From Hyperoodon ampullatus (Eukaryota > Chordata > Mammalia > Artiodactyla > Ziphiidae), in contig OX457057.1 of the NCBI GenBank assembly GCA_949752795.1, forward strand, positions 159,689,980 through 159,753,979: 64,000 nucleotides of DNA. Reading direction: 5' to 3'. Position numbers and translations under genes: made by a program. This document shows, piece by piece, positions 1-33,924 of this stretch (its first letter is position 1; every line of letters starts with the position of its first letter). Under the pieces are notes generated by a model. The model worked only from the letters and a program-made list of their open reading frames with translations. It was not told where the DNA came from and did no database searches.

Positions 1-595
1 AAGACATTACTCTGTTTGTGGCTGCCTTTCTGGCTGTGCTTTTTCCCATCATGATTAATGTAGAGACAAGAATGCAATATTCACGCGAAGATGGGTCCGT
101 GACTTTATCCCAGGATTGAGAGGATGAAGAAGCAGAGACAGAGTGGGGCTGCTGGACCACTACTCTCTGTTTCCTTACGCAAGTCTCAGAGCGGGGTGAG
201 TGGCAGAGAGGATGAGGCTATCAGAGTGAGTGGGGCAAAGGAACCTCTCCCCCATTCCCACTCAGTGAATGCTTCTGCCCTGGAACCTTGTGTAAGTAGC
301 AAACCTCTGAGGTCCTGACCCCTTCCAGGTCTTTCCAAAAGGTAAGTCATCCAAGGTGTCCAAAAACCCTCTGATGACATGCTCTTACCTATGACCAAGG
401 ACAGGGACTAGCTCCAGAAAGAGAACAGAGGGGGGGTCAAACTTTCTTAATGTTGTGTCTCATAAAGGAGGACCCCCAAAACTTCATTATGAGAACATAA
501 AATTAAATAAGACAGCAAAAAAGGTTGTGAGTCTGAGATCCTGAGACATGCCCACCCAAGTCAACCCCAGGGGCACCGGATATGCGAGATTTCAC

Positions 596-800
596 TTTTT
601 TTTTTTTTGCAGTACGCGGGCCTCTCACTGTTGTGGCCTCTCCCACCGCGGAGCACAGGCTCCGGATGCGCAGGCTCAGCGGCCATGGCTCACGGGCCCA
701 GCCGCTCCGCAGCATGTGGGATCTTCCCGGACCGGGGCACGAACCCGTGTCCCCTGCATCGGCAGGCGGACTCTCAACCCCTGTGCCACCAGGGAAGCCC
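596..800 (-). mobile_element. CHR-2-type SINE
   Basis: The element lies on the minus strand. It starts with a poly-T run (the reversed A tail) and ends with the reversed SINE head, ggaagccc. The flanks repeat gagatttcacttttt (from 586 and from 801), a clean target-site duplication, so the insertion is fairly young. The head is tRNA-derived and should contain the old RNA polymerase III promoter boxes. Confidence 0.93.
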
Positions 801-1194
801 GAGATTTCACTTTTTAAAGTAGTACTGGCACTTTGAAGAATACTTTGAGACAGTTTCTTCACTCTGAGAAGGTGAAGAAATGGAGACAGAGAAGTGGGAG
901 AGAGAAAAACAGGGAGAGAGGACTGTTCTGTGAAAAGAGAAAAATATGGGGAAAGAAAGAGAGGGAAAAAAGCAAGCGTGGAATCCTGTGGTCACAATTC
1001 AGTGACGATAAGGTGGATGGTGGGATTAATGCAGAGATGGGTGGGGTGTCAGGGCAGGGATGGGTGTGGGTTAAGTGCTTTTTGGTTGTTTCTGTTTAAG
1101 GTCTCACAGGTGAACATCCATTGCCTTCAGGAACTATGAGAGAAAGTGTGACTAAGAGCTCCTAGGAGAAAAAGAGTAGAAAAGAGTAACAGAT

Positions 1195-1330
1195 TCATAA
1201 AATGTTAGCACAGGGAAAGATCTCAGAGGTCATCTGGTTCGATGCCCTCACTTCACAGACGATAAACTGAGGCCTCGAGAGACACAGGGTTTAGGAGGCT
1301 ACACACTGAGCACAGCCAGTGCCGGCCCCA
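1195..1330 (+). repeat. Ancient MIR/L3-like fragment
   Basis: The stretch reads like the common mammalian core 'ctcacttcacagacgataaa ctgaggc ... gagacacaggg', which is shared by old MIR and CR1/L3 copies. It is too decayed to assign a family by eye. Confidence 0.5.
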
Positions 1331-1739
1331 GCCCACCTGCCATCTTCTGTTCCAGCAACGGTCCCCAAACTGTCAAGTGGCAGAGCACCTGGGGGGTCCC
1401 AGAGAATGCCATCAGATACGCATACAATGAATCAAAGAGCTGAATATAAAAACGGGTAAAAAATTACATGTGATCTCTCTGAAGACTCTAGGATGGTCAC
1501 AGGGGCGAAAGGCCTAAGGACATTTTATGGGCAAAACTTAAGATTGAGAAAATTCTAACTTATTTTTCTTGCAAACTGGGATAAAACTGCTGCTATTTTT
1601 TTTACGTGTTGAAGAGTGATTTCATCCCACTGGTGGGGTTTTCCACGCAGCTCTCCAGGGATGACTCCAGAGCCATGACTCCCCCAGCCCTGGGCACGAT
1701 GGGCAATGGGGCTGAAGGGGACAGGAACTGCATTCTCAC

Positions 1740-23743
<22,004 letters not shown>

Positions 23744-24124
23744 CTGTGGACAAAGCAGATAAGATTCACCAGGCTTGGGCAGTGCCATGACTAAAAGAAA
23801 GGGTGAAACAAGCAGGAGAGAGAGCGTGTTTGAACAGGCACTCTGTATACCCCATTTCCTTTGTCCCAGGCTGCAACGGGCATCTCCTTAAAATGTTGCA
23901 CAGAAAGGCACTTCGTTCAGCCTCCTGCAGGAAGCCTTCACAGATCAGTTTCATTCCAGTCAGCACTAATGCTGTCTGCTTGCTCTATTTTGAAAGGTAT
24001 TGACTTAGTAATGTGACCAGCTAGCTTCCAGAATGCTATGTTACGTCTCTCCGGCTACGACGGAAGCCCTTCACCCTCTGAGGGGCCCAGCTACCCTTTC
24101 TGCTCTTAATAACAACAGGGACTA

Positions 24125-24310
24125 ATGTACATTGACTGATGATTACGTGCCAGCCTATATGAAGTTTTTCATACTCATTAACTCATTTAATCCTCAAAAT
24201 CACCCTATGAAGTAAGCACTATTAAAATTCCTATTTAACAGATGGGGAAATCAAGGTTTAGGGGAGGGAAGTAACTTGCTGGGATCTGAACTCTACCCAT
24301 AATGCTGTGC
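24125..24310 (+). repeat. MIR SINE
   Basis: Clear MIR order: 'actcatttaatcctcaaaat', 'caccctatgaagtaagcact', 'acagatggggaaatcaaggt', 'agtaacttgctggg'. Confidence 0.85.
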
Positions 24311-24432
24311 TTCCTCTGGTGGCCTGTACCTTGTGGTGCTCAGTACGGACTGCCATGGAAGACCATGACACTGAGGCCTAGAAGGGCTGAAATGCTGTTT
24401 GAAGATGGCTGGTCGAGATTAAACAAGAAAGG

Positions 24433-24696
24433 TAAGGGACTCCCCTGGTGGTCCAGTGGTAAAGAATCTGCCTTCCAATGCAAGGGACACGGGTTCAATC
24501 CCCGGTCAGGGAACTAAGGTCCCACATGCTGCAGGGCAACTAAGCCCTTGCGCCACAACTCGTGAGCCCGCACACCACAGCTAGAGAGAAGTCCACATAC
24601 CACAGTGAAAGATCCCGCCAGCTGCAACTAAGACCCGACACAGCCAAGAATAAAATAAATAAATAAACAAACAAACAAACAAATAATAAATAAAAA
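24433..24696 (+). mobile_element. CHR-1-type SINE (long form)
   Basis: The head is gactcccctggtggtccagt, then 'gggttcaatccccggtcagg', 'cgccacaactcgtgagcc' and 'cacagccaagaataaaataa', with an AAAT/AAAC-rich tail. The flanks repeat aagaaaggtaagg, the duplication. Confidence 0.92.
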
Positions 24697-25480
24697 GAAA
24701 GGTAAGGACACAGGAAGCGCACATAGCTCCAGTAGAAAGACAGTAGGAAGATGGGGTGGTGTGGAGGGGAAAATGAGACAGACGGAAAAAGCCAGCATGA
24801 GGGTCAGAGATAAGACAGAGCCCACTAACAGGCACAGGGGACCAGAGCCACTCTATGGCACAAGATGATTAAAAAAAAACAAAACCAAAACGAAACAAAA
24901 ACGAAAGCTCCATGGGAAAAAGAAGACAGAAGAGGAATGAGGGTTCCCTGGCAGAGAGGAAGATGATCAGATTCAACAAGTGAACAAATGGGGATTAAGA
25001 AATATTCATTTGCTAACAGGCCCCTCCAGATACCACCTCTACACCAATGCCCGTCTCATCACCAAACACCCTTCCAGCCAGAACACCCCTTGCTAGCGTA
25101 GTGCCTCCCAGCCATGGCTCACACACCCTCCTACTGCCCTGGAAGCTGTTCCACTTATTCAAGGTGTTCCCCGTCAAAAAAGAGCAGCAGCCTGAAGATA
25201 AGAGAGTCTAGCACCCACTGTGGGTCCTGCCACCTACTCCCTCATGTCCAGGGAGGAGAAAATGAGCCAGGGGCTGAGGGACGTGCCCCAGCCCCGGTGC
25301 AGGGAAAGGAGAGGTGCCAGTCTACCATGAGGCAGAGGGATATACCGGTTTGGGTCTCATACGGCCCCTCCTTCCAAGACAGAGATGGATTCCTCAGGCA
25401 CAGACACCTTACAATGGTCACAATCAGGCTAAGGGCATGGGGACAAGGCACACGGGCAGGGGAAGTTCTCCTGGGCTTGG

Positions 25481-25482
25481 TT

Positions 25483-25520
<38 letters not shown>

Positions 25521-25680
25521 TAGTTTCTGCTTTATAACAAAGTGAATCAGTCATACATATACATCTGTTCCCACATCCCCTCCCTCATGCATCTCCCTCC
25601 CTCCCACCCTCCCCATCCCACCCCTCCAGGCGGTCACAAAGCACCGAGCTGATCTCCCTGTGCTCTGCGGCTGCTTCTGG
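25481..25680 (-). mobile_element. Short L1 3' end insertion
   Basis: A run of about 37 T (the reversed tail) is followed by reversed L1 3' sequence: 'ttagtttctgctttataaca', 'aagtgaatcagtcatacata', 'cacaaagcaccgagctgatc'. Severely 5' truncated, about 200 bases. Confidence 0.93.
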
Positions 25681-25869
25681 GCTTGGTTTCAAGCTCAGTG
25701 GGTTCTCCTAAGGCTGCTGTGGGGGAAGGAAGAGTTGAGCAGGGCCAGCAAGAGTCAGGGTAACAGAACTTAAGCCCTGGGACCCCTCCTTTTTTCACCT
25801 GCCCTTCTGGATTTCAGCAATTAGAAAGTAACAAAGAGCTAGCTTGGTTCATGGCGTCACCATCTACCA

Positions 25870-26150
25870 AAGTTCTTACCTTTGGTTCTTTCTCTTCTTT
25901 CTATCCTTCCTGTCTGATTAATGCCATTGTTCTGTGGGTTCTATCTTCAGAATGGCACTTGGATCCACCCTCCCTCCTCACCCTTACTGCCTCTTGGTCC
26001 AGAACCTCATCCTTTCCTGCCTGGACAACTGCAATAGCACCTACTTGGTCTCTCAACCACCTGTCTCTCTTCCCTTCATTTCATCTATTTCACAGTTATT
26101 CCAGTTATCTTTCTAAAATGTGCACTGGATTTTACCACTTCCAAACTGAA
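25870..26150 (+). repeat. L2 LINE fragment
   Basis: L2-like steps: 'ttcctgcctggacaactgca', 'tagcacctacttggtctctc', 'ttccagttatctttctaaaa'. Confidence 0.7.
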
Positions 26151-26365
26151 AATAATAACCACAGTGAGTGACATTTATGGAGCATTTTCTAATTTCCCAG
26201 CACCTTCATCCATTTTGTGCATTTAATCTTTATAACCAAAAGGAGAAGAAGGTAGAACATGTATTTTCAGCCTCGATTTAAAAGTTAAACAACTTGCTCA
26301 GGTTCAGGTAAGAGACGGAGCCAGGTTTGGAACCCAGGCCTGTCTGCTCTAAGAGCCCAGGCTCC
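26150..26365 (+). repeat. MIR SINE
   Basis: MIR-like order: 'gtgacatttatggagcattt', 'gcatttaatctttataacc', 'aaacaacttgctcaggttca', 'acccaggcctgtctgctcta'. Confidence 0.75.
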
Positions 26366-26599
26366 CCACATATCTGCCGGCCCAGTGGCATATTTATATG
26401 CTGCTTTCTTTATCTTTTCATATGTATGTGTCTTCATTTTCCAACTACACTCTAGGGAAATCCAAGAAGGTTTTGCAGGAGGCAATGTTTTGAGCAAGAC
26501 ATTGAACAAGGAGAATTTAAGCAAGCTATGGGCAGGGGAACACAATAATCTTTCAGCATCTGCATTATTACCAACATCTCCATTTTCCAGCTCAGAAAA

Positions 26600-26740
26600 C
26601 TGAATCTTGGTGGTGGGATGAATTGGGAGGTTGGGATTGACATATATACACTAATATGTATAAGATAGATAACTAATAAGAACCTGCTGTATAAAAAATA
26701 AATAAAATAAAATTCAAAAATTCAAAAAAAAACAAACAAA
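26600..26740 (+). mobile_element. L1 3' end fragment
   Basis: Contains 'aattgggaggttgggattga', 'catatatacactaatatgta' and 'gataactaataagaacctgc', ending in an AAAT-rich tail. Confidence 0.88.
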
Positions 26741-26794
26741 CCCAAAAACTGAATCTAAGGGGAGTTAAGCGGCCGGCCACTAAGAGGAACCACG

Positions 26795-27085
26795 ACCCTC
26801 AGATCTTCTAAATTCCCTCTTCTCTCTACTCTATCCTCCCCGCCTCCACAGTCTCCTCCACCAGCTGCTAAACACCTGACAGACCCTTCAAAGGCCTTCA
26901 TGGCTGGATCTGAGCCTTTCATTCAAACCTCACCTCCCATCAATCCGATCTATCTCTTGCCTACTTGCAGCCCACCACGGCCATGCTCGAAACACAGCGC
27001 ACTTCCCACAGTTCCTGAAAAAGCAGTGAGGGATCTCAAGGTTTAATTCACACTGCCCAGAATCCGTTCTTACCTTGCCTGAGTC
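26795..27085 (+). repeat. L2 LINE, left part
   Basis: L2-like sequence with 'tccaccagctgctaaacacc' and 'cctcacctcccatcaatcc', interrupted by the L1 insertion at 27086 and resuming at about 27287. Strongly diverged. Confidence 0.55.
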
Positions 27086-27286
27086 TTTTTTTTTTTTTTT
27101 TTAACATCTTTATTGGAGTATAATTGCTTTACAATGGTGTGTTAGTTTCTCTTTATAACAAAGTGAATCAGTTACACATATACATATGTTCCCATATCTC
27201 TTTCCTCTTGCGTCTCCCTCCCTCCTTCCCTCCCTATCCCACCCCTCTAGGTGGTCACAAACCACCGAGCTGATCTCCTTCTTCAA
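27086..27286 (-). mobile_element. Short L1 3' end insertion
   Basis: A T run is followed by 'taacatctttattggagtat', 'aattgctttacaatggtgtg' and 'ccaccgagctgatctcc', the reversed 3' end of a cetartiodactyl L1. It splits an older L2. Confidence 0.93.
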
Positions 27287-27555
27287 GGCCAGGTTGAAAT
27301 GTCACCTCTAATGTTTAGCTTTCCCTTCCCCCTCTCCCTTGCCCCCAGTCTTCTGGCCTCCTTTCTACCTTTCCTCTAGCTCTTCACAGCTCATGTTACA
27401 GCCAGACCTCTACTGTGGTGAGTTGTACATGTGACTCTCTCTCTCCCTCTATGTGAGCTTTTTGAAAACATTTTGTCTTACTCAACTTTGCATCTTCCAG
27501 GACTAGACTAGGTCTGGCATATAGTACTTATTCAATAGCTTATTTTATTAAAGAT
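27287..27555 (+). repeat. L2 LINE, right part
   Basis: Ends in a decayed L2 tail: 'gtgagctttttgaaaacatt', 'gactagactaggtctggcat', 'agtacttattcaatag'. Confidence 0.6.
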
Positions 27556-28129
27556 ACCCAGGCTGACTTGAGGAGCACACTGATAGCTCTGACCTGATTC
27601 CCAAAGGCTTAAATGAGGGGGCGCAGCATCTCTGCACTGACCCAAATGGAGCCAGGTGAACTAGCGGGAATTTAGCAGTTGCCAGGTAACTCCTGGACAC
27701 TGCCACCACTATTTTTCTTTGTTTGGCTCCACTAAAATCTCTGTAGCATTCGTCTATGAAGTATGCAGTGTGGCACCTCTATCTGACCCCCAGGATGACA
27801 GCGTGGCTCGATTTCCAGTGGGACAGCCCAAGACACCGCAGCCTAACCTCCCTGTATATTTGGAAGTTTCCTGGCTCCAGTCTCACCAGCTGGCTTCCCT
27901 GCTCTCCTCTGCCACTGCAGGCCCCCATTTCCTCCCACCCTCCCACCTGGCATCTTACAGGTCCAGAGCCCAACAAATCTGGCTTGGTCTTTTTAAGAAG
28001 CCTCTTGGCTAAAAGAAATAAAGAGTATGCACCAACGGGGCTACTTCCTAAGCAGCTCCCGCATGTCAGTGCGGGGAAGAAGGGCTGTGTTTGGGGTTCC
28101 TCTGTACTATGTTTATCATTTGGCCTTCT

Positions 28130-28158
28130 GTGGGTTTTTTTTTTTTTCATCTTTGCTC

Positions 28159-28195
<37 letters not shown>
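28130..28195. repeat. T run and (ATTT)n microsatellite
   Basis: A T11 run is followed, after about 20 bases, by about eight tandem tttatttat units on the plus strand. Confidence 0.9.
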
Positions 28196-28197
<2 letters not shown>

Positions 28198-28539
28198 AAA
28201 ATTGGATCATAGCATACTGTCTATAGCACGTGGCCTTCTGTGTTTTGTTTTGCTTTGTTTTGTTTTTCAACTGGGAGCCTAGGGCAGAAAGTCTGGCACC
28301 AGTGTCTTTCATGACACTTCTTAACCCCCTCCCTTGCCATCACAGTGTTTGTGCCCATGGCTTTTCTCTGACTAATCTGAAGGTTCCAAGAGGCCAAGTA
28401 GAGGCTGAATCATATCACATTCTATCAGGGACCAATGAAGTTTAATCCACAGCCTAGTATTATAGTAGATTCCATAGATTATAAATAAAATATTAAGCTT
28501 TTTAAGCCACATTTGTAAAATTTTTATTTTCTAAATCAC

Positions 28540-28690
28540 TTTCATGTAAATTATTTCATTTAGATTTGCAAAAACCCTGGGAGATTCAGAAAGGTTACTT
28601 CCCCCAAATGACCAAATTATCAGGAGGCAGAGCCAGAATTCAAACGAATGCCTTTTGATTCCAGATTAAGTGCTGTTTCTACGAGGCCTG
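28540..28690 (+). repeat. MIR fragment
   Basis: MIR-like: 'ttatttcatttagatttgca', 'gaggcagagccagaattcaa', 'tgattccagattaagtgctg'. Confidence 0.65.
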
Positions 28691-29819
28691 AGCTGTCCTC
28701 CATGTTACGTAGCAGTCAACATTTAAAATCCACAAGAGGGATTTATTTTTCAGCCAAAGGTTGAGGAAAGTAAGGATATAAAAACAGAGTTTTGTGTTTT
28801 TTCTAAAAGGACTATCTTTTTAATTGAGAGAGCAGCATAAAAATCCATTGCTCTGTGTTGCGTTAATAAGGACCTAGTATCAATGCTACTAATTTGTTGC
28901 ATTAGTCAAGCTAGTGATGTGCTGCTTGATTTTGTGGCTATATCACAGTCACCATTTATTTATACACATATTGCATTCTGGAGAACACAGGGACAAACAG
29001 GATTCAACTCTATTACCTGCCAAAAATAAGTGATTATTCTAACCTTAGATTCAACATGTCTGCCAGTCTCGTGAGTATATATGTAGCCAGATGGAAGAAA
29101 GGGAAATGTGTTCCTCCCACTGGTCCCTCTCTTCCCTGAGGACCTGAGTACTCTCTCCTCTTCACAGAGGATTATCCTGGGGTTATTCAGATGATGATGC
29201 TTTTGCAAAGATAAAACATATGGCCGTTACCTTACTTAGCCATCTCGATGACCACTGCCAAACTTCTTAATGAAAGGTGCCTCAAGGAGTGGCCCTATGG
29301 ATATTTCAATTTATCCAGTTTCCTTGGATCAAGCAACAGGAAGTTCAAAAGGAGAAAAATCTGGCTTACATTAGAAGAGTGCTCATGTCCCCTAAGAGCA
29401 CTTAGCTTTAGCCTGTGGCTCAACGTAAGAGGATGCGTAGTCAGCTCCTTTTCATTTGCTCCATCCAGTGTTTCCACACCCCTAGATGTAACAGAACTCA
29501 AGCTAAGATGCATCTAGGCACTCAGGAAAACAAAAATAAATCCCCATGTAATGTGGCATAAATACCACCAAGTCAATTCTCAGAGCTAGGTACCCAGGTA
29601 ACCTTTGCTGCTAATAAACTAGGCAGTAAACCCCTCTGTCTCAGTTTCCTCTTCAGCTAGTGTTGCCATTAGAAAGACGCGAAACCCCCCTGCTCATAAC
29701 CAGAGCAGGAATAAATCTGTTTTAGTCTGGAAGTCCTGAGTGAATTCTTGTAAGAGATTGTAAAATGATAAAAATTCAATGAAATGGCAACCTATGGAAT
29801 GAAAAGGCAGCCTATGGAA

Positions 29820-30935
29820 AGGAAGAAAATATCTGCAAATCATACATCTGATAAGGGGTTAATATCCAAAATATATAAAGAACTCACATAACTCAATAGC
29901 AAAAATAAAATAAAATAAAATAAAATACCATTATAAAATAGGCAGAGGAACTAAATAGACATTTTTCCAAAGAAGACATACAAATGACCAAGAGGTACAT
30001 GAAAAGGTGCTCAACATCACTAATCATCAGGGAAATGCAAATCAAAACCACAGTGAGATATCACTTCACATGTATTAGAAAAGCTGTTGTCAAAAAGACA
30101 AGAGATAACTGTCAGAATGTGGAGAAAAGGGAACCCTTTTGCACTGTTGGTGGGAATATAAACTGGTGCAGCCACTACGGAAAACAGTATGAAGGTTCCT
30201 CAAAAAATTAAAAATAGAATTACGATATGGTCTAGCAATCCCACTTCTGGGTATGTATTCAAAGGAATTGAAATTACTCTCTCAAAGACATTATATACCC
30301 CCATGTTCACTGCAGCATTATTTACAATAGCCAAGACATGGAAACAACCTAAGTACCCATCAAGAGATGAACGGATAAAAAAATGTGGTGTGTGTGTGTA
30401 TGTGTGTATACACACATACACACACACACACACACACAATGGAATATTATTTGGCCATAATAAAGATGGAAATCCTATCATTTGCGACAATATGGATTAA
30501 CCTTGAAGGCATTATGCTAAGTAAAATATGTCAGACAGAGAAAGCCAAATACTGTATGATCTCACTTATTTGTGGAATTTTAGAAAAACTGAACTCATAG
30601 AAACAACATTTTGGTGGTGGTCAGGGGTGGGGCTGGGGGTGGGGGAAATGGGTGAAGGTGGTCAATAGGTACATACTTCCAGTTATAAGTAAGTTCCGGA
30701 GATGTAACGCATAGCATAGTGACAGTAGTTAACAATATTGTGCTGTGTATTTTGAAGCTGCTGAGAGAGAAGATCTTCAAAGTTCTCATCACAAGAAAAA
30801 AAATGTAACTATGTGAGGTGACGGATGTTAACCTACTGTGGTGATCATTTCACAATACATACAAATATTGAACTAACACAACTTAAACTCATACAATGTT
30901 ATCTGTCAATTATATCTCAATAAAACTGGGGGGAA
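29820..30935 (+). mobile_element. Old L1, late ORF2 plus 3' UTR
   Basis: Recognisable steps: 'gataaggggttaatatccaa', 'aaagaactcacataactcaa', 'aaatgcaaatcaaaaccaca', 'tgcactgttggtgggaatat', 'gaatattatttggccataa', and the tail 'tatatctcaataaaactggg'. Many stops, so no ORF2 protein is made. It contains an (AAAAT)n run near 29905 and the GT/CA palindrome at 30388-30429. Confidence 0.92.
30388..30429. repeat. 42-bp perfect GT/CA palindrome
   Basis: Twenty-one bases left of the 30408/30409 centre (ending tgtgtgta) are the exact reverse complement of those to the right (starting tacacaca). The CA side extends as a microsatellite to about 30438. It lies in the L1 3' part and can form a hairpin or Z-DNA. 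Confidence 0.95.
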
Positions 30936-31778
30936 AATCCATTGCATTTCATTCAAATATTTCTTACCCAATTCTGTTATCCATAATTTTTGGCTGCCTT
31001 TTCTTTTTCCTGGGAGGAGAAATGGCAGTTCCCCTCAAAACACAGCTGTCACATAGATGGAAGGATGATGACGTGGAGACAAGCACAGCTGAGCCTCTAT
31101 TCTGGTTGTCTCATGTGTATGCAAGGTTTGGGATTTTAAACTTCAGTTACCGGAACAAAGAAGGAGGCTGATCTATCTCCCCATACTGCATGGTTACGTA
31201 CAATTTTCTTCTTACGTCTGACTTAGTGAATTTACATTTGTGACTGCTTTTGTTTTTTAGCAGTTTACACGAGAGGCATAATTTGTACAAATCAACTATT
31301 CATACATAGCCAGTTCCATATTATTCACACTTAGATAAAGTGGAAGAGTGATGTAGATAATCTCAAACATGGTACAACATCCATATGTGTTTATCATGTT
31401 TGCCAGGGGGGCGGGTGGTGGGGAGGAGGTAGAGTTGTCTTTCAAGTCATATTTAGGTTAATATTAAAATTAATTTATATTTTATGAACTTCTGAACCTA
31501 TAAAGGAGCCATAGGTAATTCACAAAGCGGTTCATCTGTATATTGATAAATTAACGTGATTGGTTTTGGTCCATAGGGTGGTGGGAGGGGCTTTGAACGC
31601 TCACGTTGCTAGGATTTATTATGAGATGACTAACTGTTGGGGGTTAGCAGTGAGGTTCGCTGAAGTCTTTGCTCCAACTGGAAATTCCTGCCCATGTTAT
31701 GTCACCTCAGGATCACAGGGCACCTGAACAGGTATCTCTATATTTACCTAGTGGCGAAGATGTTCCGGTAGGTCCGCT

Positions 31779-32115
31779 GTGACAAGAAACAGGAATAAAG
31801 ACACAGACCTACTAGAGCCTGGACTTGAGGACACGGGGAGGGGGAAGGGTAAGCTGGGACGAAGTGAGAGAGAGGCATGGACATGTATACACTAGCAAAC
31901 GTAAAACCGATAGCTAGTGGGAAGCAGCCGCATAGCACAGGGAGGTCAGCTCGGTGCTTTGTGACCACCTAGAGGGGTGGGATAGGGAGGGTGGGAAGGA
32001 GACGCAAGAGGGAGGAGATATGGGGATGTATGTATATGTATAGCTGACTCACTTTGTTATAAAGCAGAAACTAACACACCATTGTAAAGCAATTATACTC
32101 TAATAAAGATGTTAA
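31779..32115 (+). mobile_element. L1 3' end, 5'-truncated
   Basis: Cetartiodactyl L1 3' UTR: 'aaagacacagacctactaga', 'ggacttgaggacacggggag', 'tagctagtgggaagcagccg', 'gcagaaactaacacaccatt' and aataaagatg before the A tail. The 5' border is approximate. Confidence 0.92.
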
Positions 32116-33184
32116 AAAAAAAAAAAGAAATACTCTGTCGGAGGATTAGATGGCTCCCAGTTTTGGCTTCTAGCTCCAGACCCCTCCTCCCGGTTCAGTC
32201 CACATAGGGAGCTTTGTTTACAGATACGGAGGCCCTCGCTGTTGTCATGGCAACCAAAAGGAAGACGAAGCCCGCCAGGAGGGGCTGGCCCCTGTGACTC
32301 AAAGACCTGTTTACCCACACTCCTGTATGCACTTGTACACTTCATCACACACACACTGGCACAAATGCACACATGCTCACACTGGCACGCAGAAGCATAT
32401 GTGGACAGACTGCCAAGCTCACAAATGGCCACGTGGTCATATTTCTATTAATCTTCAAAGCCCATATTTCCAAAGTGCTTCACTGCCCCAGTGGAACCTT
32501 GCCAGTCTTCTTGTAACATGTTTGCTTTAGGAAAGAGGAATTTGGGTTAGACATAAAAAACAGACAAACAAACAAACAAACCCTTTGACCCTAACTGTTC
32601 TAAAACTAACAAAGAAATTGGGGGAGGTCAGAGAGGCAATTGTTTGTTGGCACTGTTTTCATTTCGATTTCATTGGAGAATGGCATGGGTGTGGTGGGGT
32701 GGAAGGGGGTTGTAAAACAGTCTTTCAGTGTACTTAGGAGCCTGGGGAACATTTTCTCCCATTTTTCAGAGGAGCAAACACAGCCCCGAGAAGGTAAATA
32801 CCTTACTGAAGGTAACATAGTTCAGCTGTATTACACTTATTTATACCTTATCCCTTGATTTGTTCCAGAAAGGATTTAAGGAGACTTAGGTTGTCAATAA
32901 ATAAAGGCCAAAACAGCACCCAGTTCTCTAAATGCCATCCAGTGTTGACTCTAATAAGCAGAATGGATGGGCATAGAGGAGGATGAGGGATGCATTAACT
33001 CAGGCACTGCATCATACCATGTCGCTTCTCCTTAGAGATCAGGGGCTCCAATGAGCAAAAGTCCTTCCCTAAAGCAGTGAAGGCAAATAAATGGCCTTAT
33101 ACAGAGTACTATAGCCTACCCTCACTCCTCCACGCTATACCCACAGCAATGAAAGAAAGGCCACGAGTCTCACAGGCCAGAATA

Positions 33185-33300
33185 TCAGGTGGGAAGGACC
33201 TCAGACCACTTCCCCAAGTGTCGCCTTTTACATGCGAGGAAACTAAGGCACAGAGAGGTCAGAGGGCTTGCTGGCCCCAGGCTGACAGGGTGCTCGGAGG
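33185..33300 (+). repeat. Ancient MIR/L3-like fragment
   Basis: Contains 'acatgcgaggaaactaaggc acagagaggtc', the shared old repeat core. Family not assignable by eye. Confidence 0.5.
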
Positions 33301-33594
33301 CTGACCTGGAGCATCACTTCGATCTCCAGGTTCCAAAGCCAGTGCCATTCCACATCTTCATGATATTTCAGTCATGAGACCTCAAAGAGGCAGATTCTTT
33401 TAGGATCTTGGGAAATTTGCTCGGTCTTTTTTTTTTTTTCCTTGTTCTTGACATTGAGATCTCGTTTATTTATTTGTGTGAGCAGATGCAGGGGAAGGCC
33501 TGGCAACTAACATAAAGGACATAATGAAGGAACTATGTTTCCTGTTTTGCTTTTTAACCTTGAAGTTGGTATAATCCAGACTGTTATAGCATAA

Positions 33595-33830
33595 TGATTA
33601 AAAGTTCTGAAATGTGACCGAACTGGGTTTAAATCACAGCTCCGTCAGGGACCTGGGGCAAGTTCTTAACCTTTCTGAGTCTCAGTTTCCTCATTTGTAA
33701 AGTAGGAATAAACACTGTACCTGTCTCAAAGTGTTGTGAGGATTAAATTAAATAATAGATGGAAAGTGCAAAGTATAGTATCCAGCACAGAATAGGTATT
33801 CCAAGTGCCTATTTTAAGTACTGCTGACAT
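33595..33830 (-). repeat. MIR SINE, reversed
   Basis: Reversed MIR order: 'acctggggcaagttcttaac', 'ctcagtttcctcatttgtaa', 'gtgttgtgaggattaaatta'. Nearly full length. Confidence 0.85.
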
Positions 33831-33872
33831 TCCTAAGAATGTATCATAATACACACAAACTACTATCAAGGT

Positions 33873-33874
33873 CC

Positions 33875-33905
<31 letters not shown>
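33873..33905. repeat. (TCTA)n microsatellite
   Basis: About seven to eight tandem tcta units on the plus strand; likely length-variable. Confidence 0.92.
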
Positions 33906-33924
33906 CTTATTCTGCTTCCAAAAT

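Larger units (their letters stand above)
1..1739 (-). other. CACNA1E: Intron 21 (3' part missing)
   Basis: No coding exon is visible below 1740. The next II-III loop exon, expected to start with the rest of an isoleucine codon followed by Ser-Asn, must lie outside the window. The stretch holds a CHR SINE at about 596-800, a purine-rich tract at about 860-970, and an old MIR/L3-like fragment at about 1195-1330. The rest is unremarkable single-copy-looking intron. Confidence 0.85.

Noticed and set aside
548..862. Open frames of 60-120 codons over the SINE
   Set aside because: The same peptides (for example LSLLWPLPLRSTGSG) recur at every CHR-2 copy (14.7, 20.8, 36.6, 41.9, 46.7, 54.4, 57.9 and 60.0 kb), so they are translations of a non-coding SINE.
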